This document shows, in pieces, positions 24,892 to 33,750 of a DNA stretch of 64,000 bases (its first letter is position 1; every line of letters begins with the position of its first letter). Below the pieces are notes generated by a model. That model was given only the letters and a program-made list of their open reading frames with translations. It was not told where the DNA came from and searched no databases. The stretch is from Rhodopseudomonas sp. BAL398 (lineage in GTDB: Bacteria; Pseudomonadota; Alphaproteobacteria; Rhizobiales; Xanthobacteraceae): assembly GCF_033001325.1 (NCBI RefSeq), contig NZ_CP133111.1, forward strand, positions 2,914,001-2,978,000, in the 5' to 3' direction. Both the position numbers and the translations under genes were made by a program.

Positions 24892-27329
24892 GTTGGAAAC
24901 TCCAGGTTGCGGAGATCGGGGATGAGGTCGGCGGCCCAGCCGGCGTCGCGCCGGCGGAGCCATTCGCTCACAAAGCCGTCCCGCCCATGCTCGGCGAGCA
25001 CGCGCGCGATCAAGGCCTGGTCGGCCTTGGAGGACGCAGCGCAAAGAGCCAGCGCAATCGCGCCGAGGCCGAGCTCGAACAGCCGGTTGCCGCGGCGCGA
25101 CTGGCAGTAATAATCGCGCTTCGGCGTAGCACGCGCCAGAATCTCGATCTGCCGATCGTTGAGGCCGAAGCGCTGATAGACGGCGGATATCTGCGGCTCG
25201 ATCGCGCGCTCGTTCGGCAACAACAGCCGCGTCGGGCAGCTTTCGATGATGGCGGGCGCAATCGCCGAATTGTCGATGTCGGACAATGACTGAGTAGCGA
25301 ACACGACGGAGGCGTTCTTCTTGCGTAGCGTCTTCAGCCACTCCCGGACCTGGCCGGCAAAGCCCTCGTCATCCAGCGCCAGCCACCCCTCGTCGATGAT
25401 CAACAGCGTCGGCCGGCCATCGAGGCGGTGTTCAATGCGATGGAACAGATAGGCGAGAACGGCGGGCGCAGCGGCCGTGCCGATCAGCCCCTCGGTCTCG
25501 AACACCTGGACCGGGGAATCTCCCAGCCGTTCGGTCTCAGCGTCGAGCAACCGACCGGACGCCCCGCCAATGCAATAGGGCTGCAGCGCGCGCTTCAGCG
25601 CCTGCGCCTGCAGCAGCACCGACAGGCCGGTCAGTGTGCGCTCAGTGTCCGGCGCCGAAGCGAGCGAGGTCAGCGCCGACCACAGATGCTCTTTCACCTC
25701 CGGTGTGGTGGTGATGCCCTCGCGAGAGAGGATGTTGACGATCCAATCCGCGGCCCAAGCGCGCTCGGGAACATCGGGGATGCGCGACAGCGGCTGCAGC
25801 GAAAGAGAGCTCGAGGCGCCGTCGGTCAGATCGCCGCCGAGATCGTGCCAATCTCCGCCCATCGCCAGCGCGGCGGCGCGGATCGAGCCGCCGAAGTCGA
25901 AAGCAAAGATCTGATTGCGCGGATAGCGTCGGAATTGCAGCGCCATCAGTGCCAGCAACACCGACTTGCCGGCGCCGGTCGGACCGACCACCAGGGTATG
26001 GCCGACGTCGCCGACGTGAAGTGAGAACCGAAACGGCGTTGCGCCTTCGGTCCTGCCGAAAAACAATGCCGGCGCCCCCAAATGCTCGTCTCGCGCAGGG
26101 CCGGCCCAGACCGCGGACAGCGGGATCATGTGTGCGAGGTTGAGCGTCGAGACCGGCGGCTGTCGGACGTTGGCATAGGCATGGCCGGGTAGCGATCCGA
26201 GCCAAGCTTCGACCGCGTTGACGCTCTCCACCATGCAGGTGAAATCGCGTCCCTGGATCACCTTCTCCACCAGGCGGAGCTTCTCATCGGCGACACGAGG
26301 GTCGTCGTCCCACACCGTGACGGTTGCGGTCACGAAGGCCTGGCCGATCGCATCGGATCCCAGTTCCTGCAACGCCGCGTCGGCATCCAACGCCTTGTTG
26401 TGGGCATCGCTATCGATCAGCGTCGAGGCTTCGTTGGTCATCACCTCCTTCAGGATCGCCGCGATCGATTTGCGCTTGGCGAACCATTGCCGGCGGATCT
26501 TGGTCAGCATCCTGGTCGCGTCGGTCTTGTCGAGCATGATGGCGCGGGTCGCCCAGCGGTAGGCGAATGCGAGCCGGTTGAGCTCGTCCAGAATCCCGGG
26601 GGTGGTCACCGTCGGAAACCCGACGACCGTCAGCACGCGCAGATGGGACTGTCCCAGCATCGGCTCCAGGCCGCCGGTCAACGGCTGGTCGGCCAGCAGA
26701 GCGTCGAGATACATCGGGATCTCCGGGACGCGGACGCGCTGGCGTTTGGTCGAGACGGTCGAATGCAGATAAGTCAGCGTCTCCTCGTCATCGAGCCATT
26801 TGAGTTCGGGCATGAAGCCCTCGACAAGCCCGAGCACCCGGTCGGTGCGATCGACGAAACCGCGTTGAACTTGCCGAGCATCCTCGTCATCACGGCGATC
26901 ACGCCCCTCGTAGAGGAATCTCTCGGTGCGCGCGGTGTCTTCCGGCGGCGGCAGATAGAGGAAGGTCAGGAAATAACCCGATTCGTAATGCGCCCCTTCC
27001 CGCTCGAATTCGGCGCGGCGCTCGACGTCAACCAGGGCTGACGCCACATCCGGAAAATGGCCCTCGGGATATTTGTTGGCGGGGTAGCGCTGCGCTTCGA
27101 CAAAGACTGCCCAGCCCGACCCGAACCTGCGCAACGCGTTGTTCAGCCGGCTGGCGACGCCGGCCAGTTCCGCCGGCACCGCGGAATCCAGATCCGGTCC
27201 CCGAAACTGCGCCGTCCGCTGAAACGAGCCGTCCTTGTTGAGAACGATGCCTTCATCAACCAGAGCGGCCCAGGGCAGGAAATCCCCCAGATGGGTTATC
27301 GATCGACGATACTCTGTGAGGTTCATCAT
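24888..27329 (-). CDS. trbE: TrbE, VirB4-like conjugation ATPase
   Basis: An 813-residue VirB4-family ATPase that powers pilus biogenesis and transfer. The N-terminal VirB4 domain starts MMNLTEYRRSITHLGDFLPW; the ATPase has Walker A GPTGAGKS near residue 447 and Walker B LLIIDEGWLAL near 640, then SQSLSDI and a C-terminal arm with CPTRLLLPNERA. Length and motifs are those of a complete protein. It follows trbD by 9 bases and overlaps trbJ by 4. Confidence 0.96.
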   Translation of the reverse strand: MMNLTEYRRSITHLGDFLPWAALVDEGIVLNKDGSFQRTAQFRGPDLDSAVPAELAGVASRLNNALRRFGSGWAVFVEAQRYPANKYPEGHFPDVASALVDVERRAEFEREGAHYESGYFLTFLYLPPPEDTARTERFLYEGRDRRDDEDARQVQRGFVDRTDRVLGLVEGFMPELKWLDDEETLTYLHSTVSTKRQRVRVPEIPMYLDALLADQPLTGGLEPMLGQSHLRVLTVVGFPTVTTPGILDELNRLAFAYRWATRAIMLDKTDATRMLTKIRRQWFAKRKSIAAILKEVMTNEASTLIDSDAHNKALDADAALQELGSDAIGQAFVTATVTVWDDDPRVADEKLRLVEKVIQGRDFTCMVESVNAVEAWLGSLPGHAYANVRQPPVSTLNLAHMIPLSAVWAGPARDEHLGAPALFFGRTEGATPFRFSLHVGDVGHTLVVGPTGAGKSVLLALMALQFRRYPRNQIFAFDFGGSIRAAALAMGGDWHDLGGDLTDGASSSLSLQPLSRIPDVPERAWAADWIVNILSREGITTTPEVKEHLWSALTSLASAPDTERTLTGLSVLLQAQALKRALQPYCIGGASGRLLDAETERLGDSPVQVFETEGLIGTAAAPAVLAYLFHRIEHRLDGRPTLLIIDEGWLALDDEGFAGQVREWLKTLRKKNASVVFATQSLSDIDNSAIAPAIIESCPTRLLLPNERAIEPQISAVYQRFGLNDRQIEILARATPKRDYYCQSRRGNRLFELGLGAIALALCAASSKADQALIARVLAEHGRDGFVSEWLRRRDAGWAADLIPDLRNLEFPT

Positions 27330-27338
27330 GTGCGCGCC

Positions 27339-27602
27339 TCAAACGGAAAGATGACCGGGGATGCGCAGATGGCGGCGCACCACATCGACGAACTGCGGAT
27401 CGCGCTTGGCGGCCCAGACGGCGGCGGCGTGGCCGAGCATTGCGAGCACCAGACCGGCGAGCCACAACCGCAGGCCAAGGCCAAGCGCCGCGGCCAAGGT
27501 GCCGTTGAGGATTGCGACCGCGCGCGGCGCGCCGCCCAACATGATGTGTTCTGTGAGCGCGCGATGAACGGGTGCGGCAAAGCCAGAGATGACCTCCTCC
27601 AT
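27339..27602 (-). CDS. trbD: TrbD, VirB3-like protein
   Basis: An 87-residue protein with a short N-terminal segment (PVHRALTEHIMLGGAPR, typical of TrbD) and two adjacent hydrophobic helices (about 28-65). VirB3 proteins associate with VirB4 at the inner membrane. The ATG at 27602 is the start because it overlaps the trbC stop and gives the family's normal length; the longer open frame upstream is antiphase to trbC. Confidence 0.92.
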   Translation of the reverse strand: MEEVISGFAAPVHRALTEHIMLGGAPRAVAILNGTLAAALGLGLRLWLAGLVLAMLGHAAAVWAAKRDPQFVDVVRRHLRIPGHLSV

Positions 27603-27946
27603 TAGACCAGCGCTCCGCCGCCGAAGGAGAAGAACGAGAGAAAGAAGGAGCTCGCCGCAAACGCGATCGACAGACCGAACACGATCTGGATCAGTCGGCG
27701 AAAGCCGCCCGAGGTATCGCCGAACGCCAGCGTCAGTCCGGTGACGATGATGATGATCACAGCCATGATCTTGGCGACCGGGCCTTCGACCGATTGCAGG
27801 ATCTGGTTGAGTGGCTGTTCCCACGGCATGCTTGAGCCGGCCGCCCAGGCCGGTGCAGCGGTCAACGACGCCAGGACCGTGGTTAGGGTTGTAAAGCCGG
27901 TGATCGTCGCGATGGCACGGCGAAGTGGGTGCGGACGATGGATCAT
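27602..27946 (-). CDS. trbC: TrbC, VirB2-like pilin precursor
   Basis: A 114-residue prepilin with a long leader (cleavage likely at PAWAA, near residues 32-36) and two hydrophobic helices (about 58-73 and 85-108) separated by a short polar loop, as in VirB2/TrbC pilins that build the conjugative pilus. It overlaps trbB by 4 bases upstream and trbD downstream. Confidence 0.93.
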   Translation of the reverse strand: MIHRPHPLRRAIATITGFTTLTTVLASLTAAPAWAAGSSMPWEQPLNQILQSVEGPVAKIMAVIIIIVTGLTLAFGDTSGGFRRLIQIVFGLSIAFAASSFFLSFFSFGGGALV

Positions 27947-28911
27947 GATTGATCTCCTGCGGGTGAAAGGGCGTAGTCGCCGGCGGGCCCGAGCCCGGTG
28001 ACGCGCATCAGCTCCGTGATCCGGCGTTCCGAGCCGCGGCCGGACAGCACCGCAACGACGTCGATGGTCTCGGCGATCAAGGCGCGCGGGACGGTGACGA
28101 CGGCTTCCTGGATCAGCTGTTCGAGACGGCGCAATGCGCCGAGCGCGCTGCCAGCGTGGATGGTGCCGACGCCGCCGGGGTGCCCGGTGCCCCAGGCCTT
28201 CAACAGGTCCAGTGCCTCGGCGCCGCGGACTTCACCGATCGGGATGCGGTCGGGACGCAGGCGAAGCGCGGCCCGCACCAGATCGGACAGCGACACCACG
28301 CCGTCCTTGGTTCGGAGCGCCACCAGATTGGGCGCCAGACATTGCAGCTCGCGGGTATCCTCAATCAGCACCACGCGATCGCCAGATTTGGCGACCTCGG
28401 CGAGCAGCGCATTGGTGAGGGTGGTCTTGCCGGTCGAGGTCCCGCCGGCAACGAGGACGTTGTTGCGCGCTGCGACGCCTCGACGCAGCGCCGTGGCCTG
28501 CCCGGCGGACATGATGCCGGCGGCGACGTAGTCATCGAGCGTGAACACCGCGACGGCGGGTTTGCGGATCGCAAAGGTCGGCGCGGCAACGACCGGCGGA
28601 AGCAACCCTTCGAACCGTTCCCCGGTCTCGGGCAACTCAGCCGAGACGCGGGGACTGCCGGCATGAACCTCAGCGCCGACGTGGTGGGCGACCAGGCGCA
28701 CGATCCGCTCGCTGTCGGCGGCGGTGAGGCGTTCGCCCGTATCGGAGAGCCCCTCCGAAAGGCGATCGATCCAAAGCCGCCCGTCCGGATTGAGCATCAC
28801 CTCGACGACCGCCGGGTCTTCAAGGAAGCCGGCGATCGCTGGCCCGAGCGCCGTGCGCAGCATGCGGGCGCCGCGCACGATCGCTGCAGATTGCTGAGTA
28901 AGAACCGCCAT
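27943..28911 (-). CDS. trbB: TrbB, VirB11-like hexameric ATPase
   Basis: A 322-residue VirB11-family secretion ATPase. Walker [15 protein letters not shown] lies near residues 155-168, followed by the Asp box [24 protein letters not shown] and the His-box region [13 protein letters not shown]. It assists VirB4 in pilus assembly and substrate transfer. ATG 28911 (MAVLTQQ) is preferred over ATG 28926 because a GGAAGGGGG run sits just before it. In related elements copG lies immediately upstream; here 8.8 kb of cargo intervenes, so the trb operon may depend on a new promoter. Confidence 0.94.
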   Translation of the reverse strand: MAVLTQQSAAIVRGARMLRTALGPAIAGFLEDPAVVEVMLNPDGRLWIDRLSEGLSDTGERLTAADSERIVRLVAHHVGAEVHAGSPRVSAELPETGERFEGLLPPVVAAPTFAIRKPAVAVFTLDDYVAAGIMSAGQATALRRGVAARNNVLVAGGTSTGKTTLTNALLAEVAKSGDRVVLIEDTRELQCLAPNLVALRTKDGVVSLSDLVRAALRLRPDRIPIGEVRGAEALDLLKAWGTGHPGGVGTIHAGSALGALRRLEQLIQEAVVTVPRALIAETIDVVAVLSGRGSERRITELMRVTGLGPAGDYALSPAGDQS

Positions 28912-29271
28912 GTTGCCCCCTTCCACGTCAGGCCGCTAACAGCAGCCCTGTGGTTCGGGGATAATTAGAAGAGGCAGCAACGCCGGCTTTGCAACAACCC
29001 TGATGGGGTCAACGTAGCCTGGCGAAGAAATGGCGATGATCGGCGGAATCGCACGTGCTTCAAACCTTGCCTACCGGCGCGACAGCCGCCCACTACATGC
29101 AGGTTTATCGATGCACGGCACCGACATCCTCTGACAGGCCGCTCATCACCCCGAAGCGGAAGTTTGTAGGGTGCGCTGTCTGCCCCGGACAGAACGCCGT
29201 CCGACGCCACATGGCGGTCAGCAACTCATTGCGTGGGCGCGACGACCGCCGTCTCGTAGAAATCACGTCGG
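28912..29271. other. Spacer between trbB and the defence cargo
   Basis: No gene recognised. It probably contains one junction of the cargo insertion and possibly a promoter for trbB, but no repeat or integrase site was found. Confidence 0.4.
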
Positions 29272-31290
29272 CTAAGTCGGCTTCGCGATGGCTTCCGGCG
29301 CGCTGCAGCAATCGATGATCAGCCAGCCGCGATCCCGTAGGATCGTGGTTTCGGCCTCGGTGAAGGCATCCTTCCTCATGGCGATGCACAGAAGGTGTGA
29401 TGGTCGCGTCATGGCGACGTAATGGAGCCGCAGGCGCCCCAGAAGACGGGGTCCTTCCATCTTGTTCCCCTTTTTGAAGCCGCCGGACCGTGCTCCCAGG
29501 AGCCATGCTTTCAACTCGCTCAGATGGTGGTCGTGAAAATAGGACTCCAACACGAGGGTCGCGGTGTGGGTCTCGCCCTTTACCGAATGGATTGAACCGA
29601 GGCGTACATGCACCTTGGGCCCGTCGGGCGGGTAGCTGAAGAGATTGTCGGTCCTTGTGGCGACGCTCTCTTCTTCGACCTCCGAGCCGCTGCCGTGCTC
29701 TGGCCAGGCAAGAAACGCGTTTGTGGTTGGTGGGGCATTGCCCGCGATGGCCTTGGCGACCGAGACTGCGAGCGCTTTGCCGCTTTCCTCCCACTCGGCC
29801 TTCGAAAGATCGCCCTTATGCACGAGGACAAGTTCGATGAGAGCATTGTAGTCTGCCGCTTTACCGTCGAGCAGTTCCTTGACCCGCCTGTGAGGCGACT
29901 TCCGACTGTAGAGGCTGAGGTCCGCCCCTGCGATGTCGGCGAGGCGGAGAACGGCGGACGCAGTAGCGTTGACGAGCGAAGATACGTCCCGCAATTTGTT
30001 CATCTCAAAGCGCGCGCGCGCAAGGTATTGGGCGAAGGTCGTCTGTAAGGAATCCCGCCGCCCGCATGCCGGATCGAATGTCGGGGCGTAATTTCCAATG
30101 AAGCGGGGCACCGGATCGGGCTGCTCCGGTTCCTTCACGACGCCCGCGACGGCCACGAAGACTCCCGCCCGAAGCTCGTTTTCGGTGAACTGTTCGACAA
30201 GATGCGCTCCGTAGCGCGGCAGCACATTGCTCATGCTCTCGTCGTCGAAGAGGATCACCGTCGTCGCCTTTGGCTCCGTCTTTACGACCGAGGCGCCGGG
30301 ACCCGCGCCGATCAATTGCTGCGGAATGACGCCGAGGCCTTTTACCTGGTTAGCGATGGTCTGATTGAAACGGTAGCTCCGCGGAAGGTCGAACCTAATC
30401 TGGCTCGGAAACGGATCGGTGTGCGCGCCGGCCTTGTCGTCAACGCTGCTGTAGATCGCCTGATTTGAGTCGCCGAAGCGCTGGCGGCGCGAAGGGTTGT
30501 CACCTTCGAGGAAGAGGCGGTGCAGGAGCGCGGACTGGAGTTCGCTGTTGTCCTGCGCCTCGTCGATGAAGACAAGAGGGAACCGCTCTCGCAGAGCGGC
30601 CGCAACTTCGGGTCGCGTATCAAGCAGCTCGTTCGCCCAGACGAACATCTCATCGTAGCAAAAATAGCCCGCCTCACTCGACGACTTCGTCGCCGCGACC
30701 ATCGCACGGGCTAATGGCGTCGCCGCTCCCAAGTTGCCTTTGTTGTCGGCGGTGTAGTCGGCCCTCCCGTACATGAGCGCGAACTCTGTGAGATGGCGGG
30801 CTTCCATCGCCGCCTTCCAGTTCCGGCCCAGCAGTCCCATCCGGTGTTTCAGTGCGATTTGCGTGTCGATGGCCTTGATAAGATTGCCTTTTGATCGCAG
30901 CCACGGGACTGACAGAAACTCGTTCACGAACGCGTGGATGGTGCCGACGAAATGCGGATAGCGAAGGAGAGCGCCGCCAATAGGTGAGGAACTGAGTTTG
31001 GTGCCGATTTCGTTGCGCGCGGCGTTGGTATGCGAAAGCACGCAGATACCCTGTCGGCGCCAGCGCCAGCGATTGGCGAGAATAGCAAGCTTGGCGACGA
31101 GAAGGGTCGTTTTGCCGCTACCGGGACAAGCCTCGAAATCCGCGCTGTCCAAGTTGCGGATTGCGGCAAGGCGGCTTTCGTCGTTTCCAACTTTCGCGAA
31201 GCCGTCGGGTCCGAGCCCCATCATCTGGGATGCCCAGATGATGTCTTCGTCCGCAATCGTGAACGGTTGCCACTGGGAGGTGCCCATCAT
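29272..31290 (-). CDS. UvrD-like helicase, GajB-type partner of the OLD nuclease
   Basis: A 672-residue superfamily 1 helicase. Walker A is ACPGSGKT (54-61), Walker B FIDEAQD (241-247), then a motif III-like region (RRQRFGDSNQAIYSS), motif V VRLGSIHSVKGETH and motif VI LHYVAMTRPSHLLCI. Its start overlaps the end of the OLD-family nuclease gene by 4 bases. A tandem OLD (class 2) and UvrD-like pair is the defining layout of the Gabija anti-phage system, where GajB assists the GajA nuclease complex. I infer a Gabija-like role; a DNA-repair helicase is the alternative but would not explain the coupling to an OLD gene. Confidence 0.82.
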   Translation of the reverse strand: MMGTSQWQPFTIADEDIIWASQMMGLGPDGFAKVGNDESRLAAIRNLDSADFEACPGSGKTTLLVAKLAILANRWRWRRQGICVLSHTNAARNEIGTKLSSSPIGGALLRYPHFVGTIHAFVNEFLSVPWLRSKGNLIKAIDTQIALKHRMGLLGRNWKAAMEARHLTEFALMYGRADYTADNKGNLGAATPLARAMVAATKSSSEAGYFCYDEMFVWANELLDTRPEVAAALRERFPLVFIDEAQDNSELQSALLHRLFLEGDNPSRRQRFGDSNQAIYSSVDDKAGAHTDPFPSQIRFDLPRSYRFNQTIANQVKGLGVIPQQLIGAGPGASVVKTEPKATTVILFDDESMSNVLPRYGAHLVEQFTENELRAGVFVAVAGVVKEPEQPDPVPRFIGNYAPTFDPACGRRDSLQTTFAQYLARARFEMNKLRDVSSLVNATASAVLRLADIAGADLSLYSRKSPHRRVKELLDGKAADYNALIELVLVHKGDLSKAEWEESGKALAVSVAKAIAGNAPPTTNAFLAWPEHGSGSEVEEESVATRTDNLFSYPPDGPKVHVRLGSIHSVKGETHTATLVLESYFHDHHLSELKAWLLGARSGGFKKGNKMEGPRLLGRLRLHYVAMTRPSHLLCIAMRKDAFTEAETTILRDRGWLIIDCCSAPEAIAKPT

Positions 31291-33373
31291 ACGCTCGCGT
31301 CTTCTTCAGGTTCATCACCCGAGCCTCCAGCCTCGGTCTCACTAGGCCCCTCATCCTTGGGCCCTGTTTCAGCGGGCTTTTTCGCCGTGGAGAACGGCTC
31401 GGTGACGTGTTCGATCGCCTGCACGATATAGGATGGGAGCTTCTTCAGGAGGTCCGCAGAATTCCACTTCTTGCTTTCAACGAGGTCCTCAAGAATTCCG
31501 GCAAGATACTGAGCCGCAATCGCCTTCGATGCCTTGTCCCGTTCGAAGAGCGCGTAGACGTGAGAGGCGAAGGTCTCAGAGCTGAGCCCCTCTCTAATAA
31601 GTTCCTTGAAGGCCGGCACAGACTCTTCGATCACGGCCTTCTTAGTCGTCTTCCCGTTGACAAGTTCGTCGTCAGCGAACGCCATGTGCGCAGCGAGCCA
31701 GACCTGCGGGCGCATTCCGTGGAGCGCCAAGTCGAATTCGAGGGTCCAGTCTCCGGCAACGAAGGTCTTAACCTTCTGGCACGACGCCTTATCGCGGCGC
31801 TCCTTCCGGCGTTCATCCAGTTTGGCGCCGGGGAAGTCCGCCTTCCGACGCCACTGGCGGCCGCCCTTCTTGATCTCGGGAACGTCCTCGCCGTCCTTCA
31901 GCTTACCGACAATCCATGGCGCATCGTCCGGCATCACGTCGAGATCGGTAACGCACGCCACAGGCACGCTGATGACACCTGACTCCTCTGGACGCTTCCG
32001 CATGAAGATGCGTGCGAAGCGGCCGAGGCCGACACCGCCGACATTTACGAGGGAAACGCCGTAGCGGTGGAAATCTCGGTCGAGCAGGCGAGCGATGACT
32101 GGGAGCAGGATCGTCTCGGAGTCACCTTCCACGATCATCACGGCGCGAGCGAAGAAGAGATTCGCCTTGGTCACGTCGAGAAAACGCTCAAGAAAGCGGT
32201 AATCTGAGGCGCTGAGCTGCGTGTGCTCCGGCCCCATAGGGAAGGCTTTCCTGCCCTCGATCATGACGAGGTTCTCAAGGCGGATATCGGAGGCCAGGTT
32301 TGGGCTGTGAGTCGTGACGAGGATCTGTATCTGCTGGCCATCGGCGCGGACCCTGTCGGCCTGCTCCTGAAGGAACGACATGAGACGGAGTTGCCGCTGC
32401 GGATGCAAATGCGCTTCAGGCTCTTCGATCAGTAGAAGCGGGAAGCCGTCGCTTTCGGCGGCGAGCAGCAGCAGTTCGCAAGCCATGAACAGCAGATTGT
32501 TTGACCCGAGGCCGCGCGTATATGAAGCGTCAGTGTCATCGGATGCGCTGAGGGCGAGCTCGAGCTTCTCAAGGAGCTGGCGAAGCCGCACGGCGTCGTC
32601 CCGGCTGCCGCTGACCGCGATGCGGGCGTTCAGGAGGTCGTTCGCGAACGAGAGCGGTTTCAGGAACTCGTCGTTCAGCTTCTTGCGTGCTTCCTTGATC
32701 CCGGCGCTGCCGTCGAAGAGGAAGCTCGCGTAGTCGCCGACGCCGAGTACGCTGAGCTTCGCAGGGTCGGCCGGCGGGCTCGCCTTCGGATCGAAGGCGA
32801 CACCCGTCTCCTGATCTCCTTGGTGTGCTGGAGGATCTGCGAAAGGCGCGAACCGCGGCCCGCGCTCATCGCCCTTTCAGCATCGCGCAGCGGTCGCAGA
32901 TACGTCGCGGTCAAGAGCGCGCGGGCCGCTCCCTCTAGTACGGGGCCGTCACCGGCCGCGCCGGTGCGGATCTCCGAGGGTAGCGTACGGCGGGAGACGC
33001 CTTCCTTCGTATTGCGCCGAGCATTCCATGTGATGATTAGCGCGGTCTCGGTGACGTCGCCGCCTGGAAGATAAGTCAGGTATTCGGCGAACGCGGCGCG
33101 GTCATGGACCGTCAGCGCCTTGAAGGTCAGGCGAATGCAAATCTGCTCTGCCTGCGCTCCGCCAGGCGCCTGATGGAAGTCCGTAGCCTCGACGCGAATC
33201 AGTTCCTGATCGCGGGTGCCGAGCACGAGCCGCAGTGCGTCGATGACGGCCGTCTTGCCCCCGTCGTTCTCACCGACGAGCGCCGTCAGGCCCGGCTTAA
33301 GCGGGAGCACGAAGGTATCATTGCCCACCCCGAACAGCCGGAAATTCTCGATCCTAATCTCTGAGATATACAC
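31287..33373 (-). pseudogene. OLD-family ATPase/TOPRIM nuclease (GajA-like), frameshifted
   Basis: Two frames form one class 2 OLD protein. The first (33373 down to about 32810) begins VYISEIRIENFRLF and has Walker A GENDGGKT (34-41). The second (about 32810 down to 31287) has the ABC-type LLLIEEPEAHLHPQ Walker B, the H-loop VTTHSPNL, and a TOPRIM domain with MIVEGDSETILLP and VTDLDVMPD. At about 32812 one base appears lost: reading AAG GAG ATC then skipping two bases continues as ETGVAFDPKA in the second frame. The joined protein would be about 695 residues. GTG 33373 is chosen because OLD proteins begin at this strand and GGGGGA precedes it; ATG 33418 is possible. The frameshift may be real inactivation or a sequencing error. 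The 3' end overlaps the UvrD-like gene. Confidence 0.82.
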
Positions 33374-33750
33374 ACCGTCCCCCGCAACGGAGGTTATCAC
33401 TTCCAGCGCCGCTTTCAATCAGTGGTGGCGCACGTCGTCATTGCTAGGGAGGGATGAGCAACGGTCGCTATGGTCAATGGTCCCAGAGGCCGCTTCTGAC
33501 CCTTAGCGGACTCGGCACCATTTCGAATCGTTTCGAGTTTGCCATTTCCATTTTACCTTCTTTCAAATCGGCTGAAACTTCGACCTCCCTTAAACGCCCC
33601 ATGGTCAGCGTCTTGCCTCTAACCACGACCCAGCGTCTTGCCGCTGGACCGCGCGCCGGGCCTGGAAATTTCTCCGATGATCGGCACCTAAACATTGAGC
33701 AGCGCGTGGAAACGCTTTGAAGTAGCCCGACACTATCCTAAATATAGGGC
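33374..33750. other. Divergent spacer between the OLD gene and the 1146-residue gene
   Basis: No gene is called. A minus-strand frame (33474-33695) ends with RVRSGLWDH and a plus-strand frame mirrors it; both look like shadows of a non-coding or degraded block. Promoters for the divergent defence genes should be here. Confidence 0.4.

Noticed and set aside
33454-33720. Small gene between the two defence transcription units
   Set aside because: Mirrored frames on both strands and no start signal; treated as spacer.
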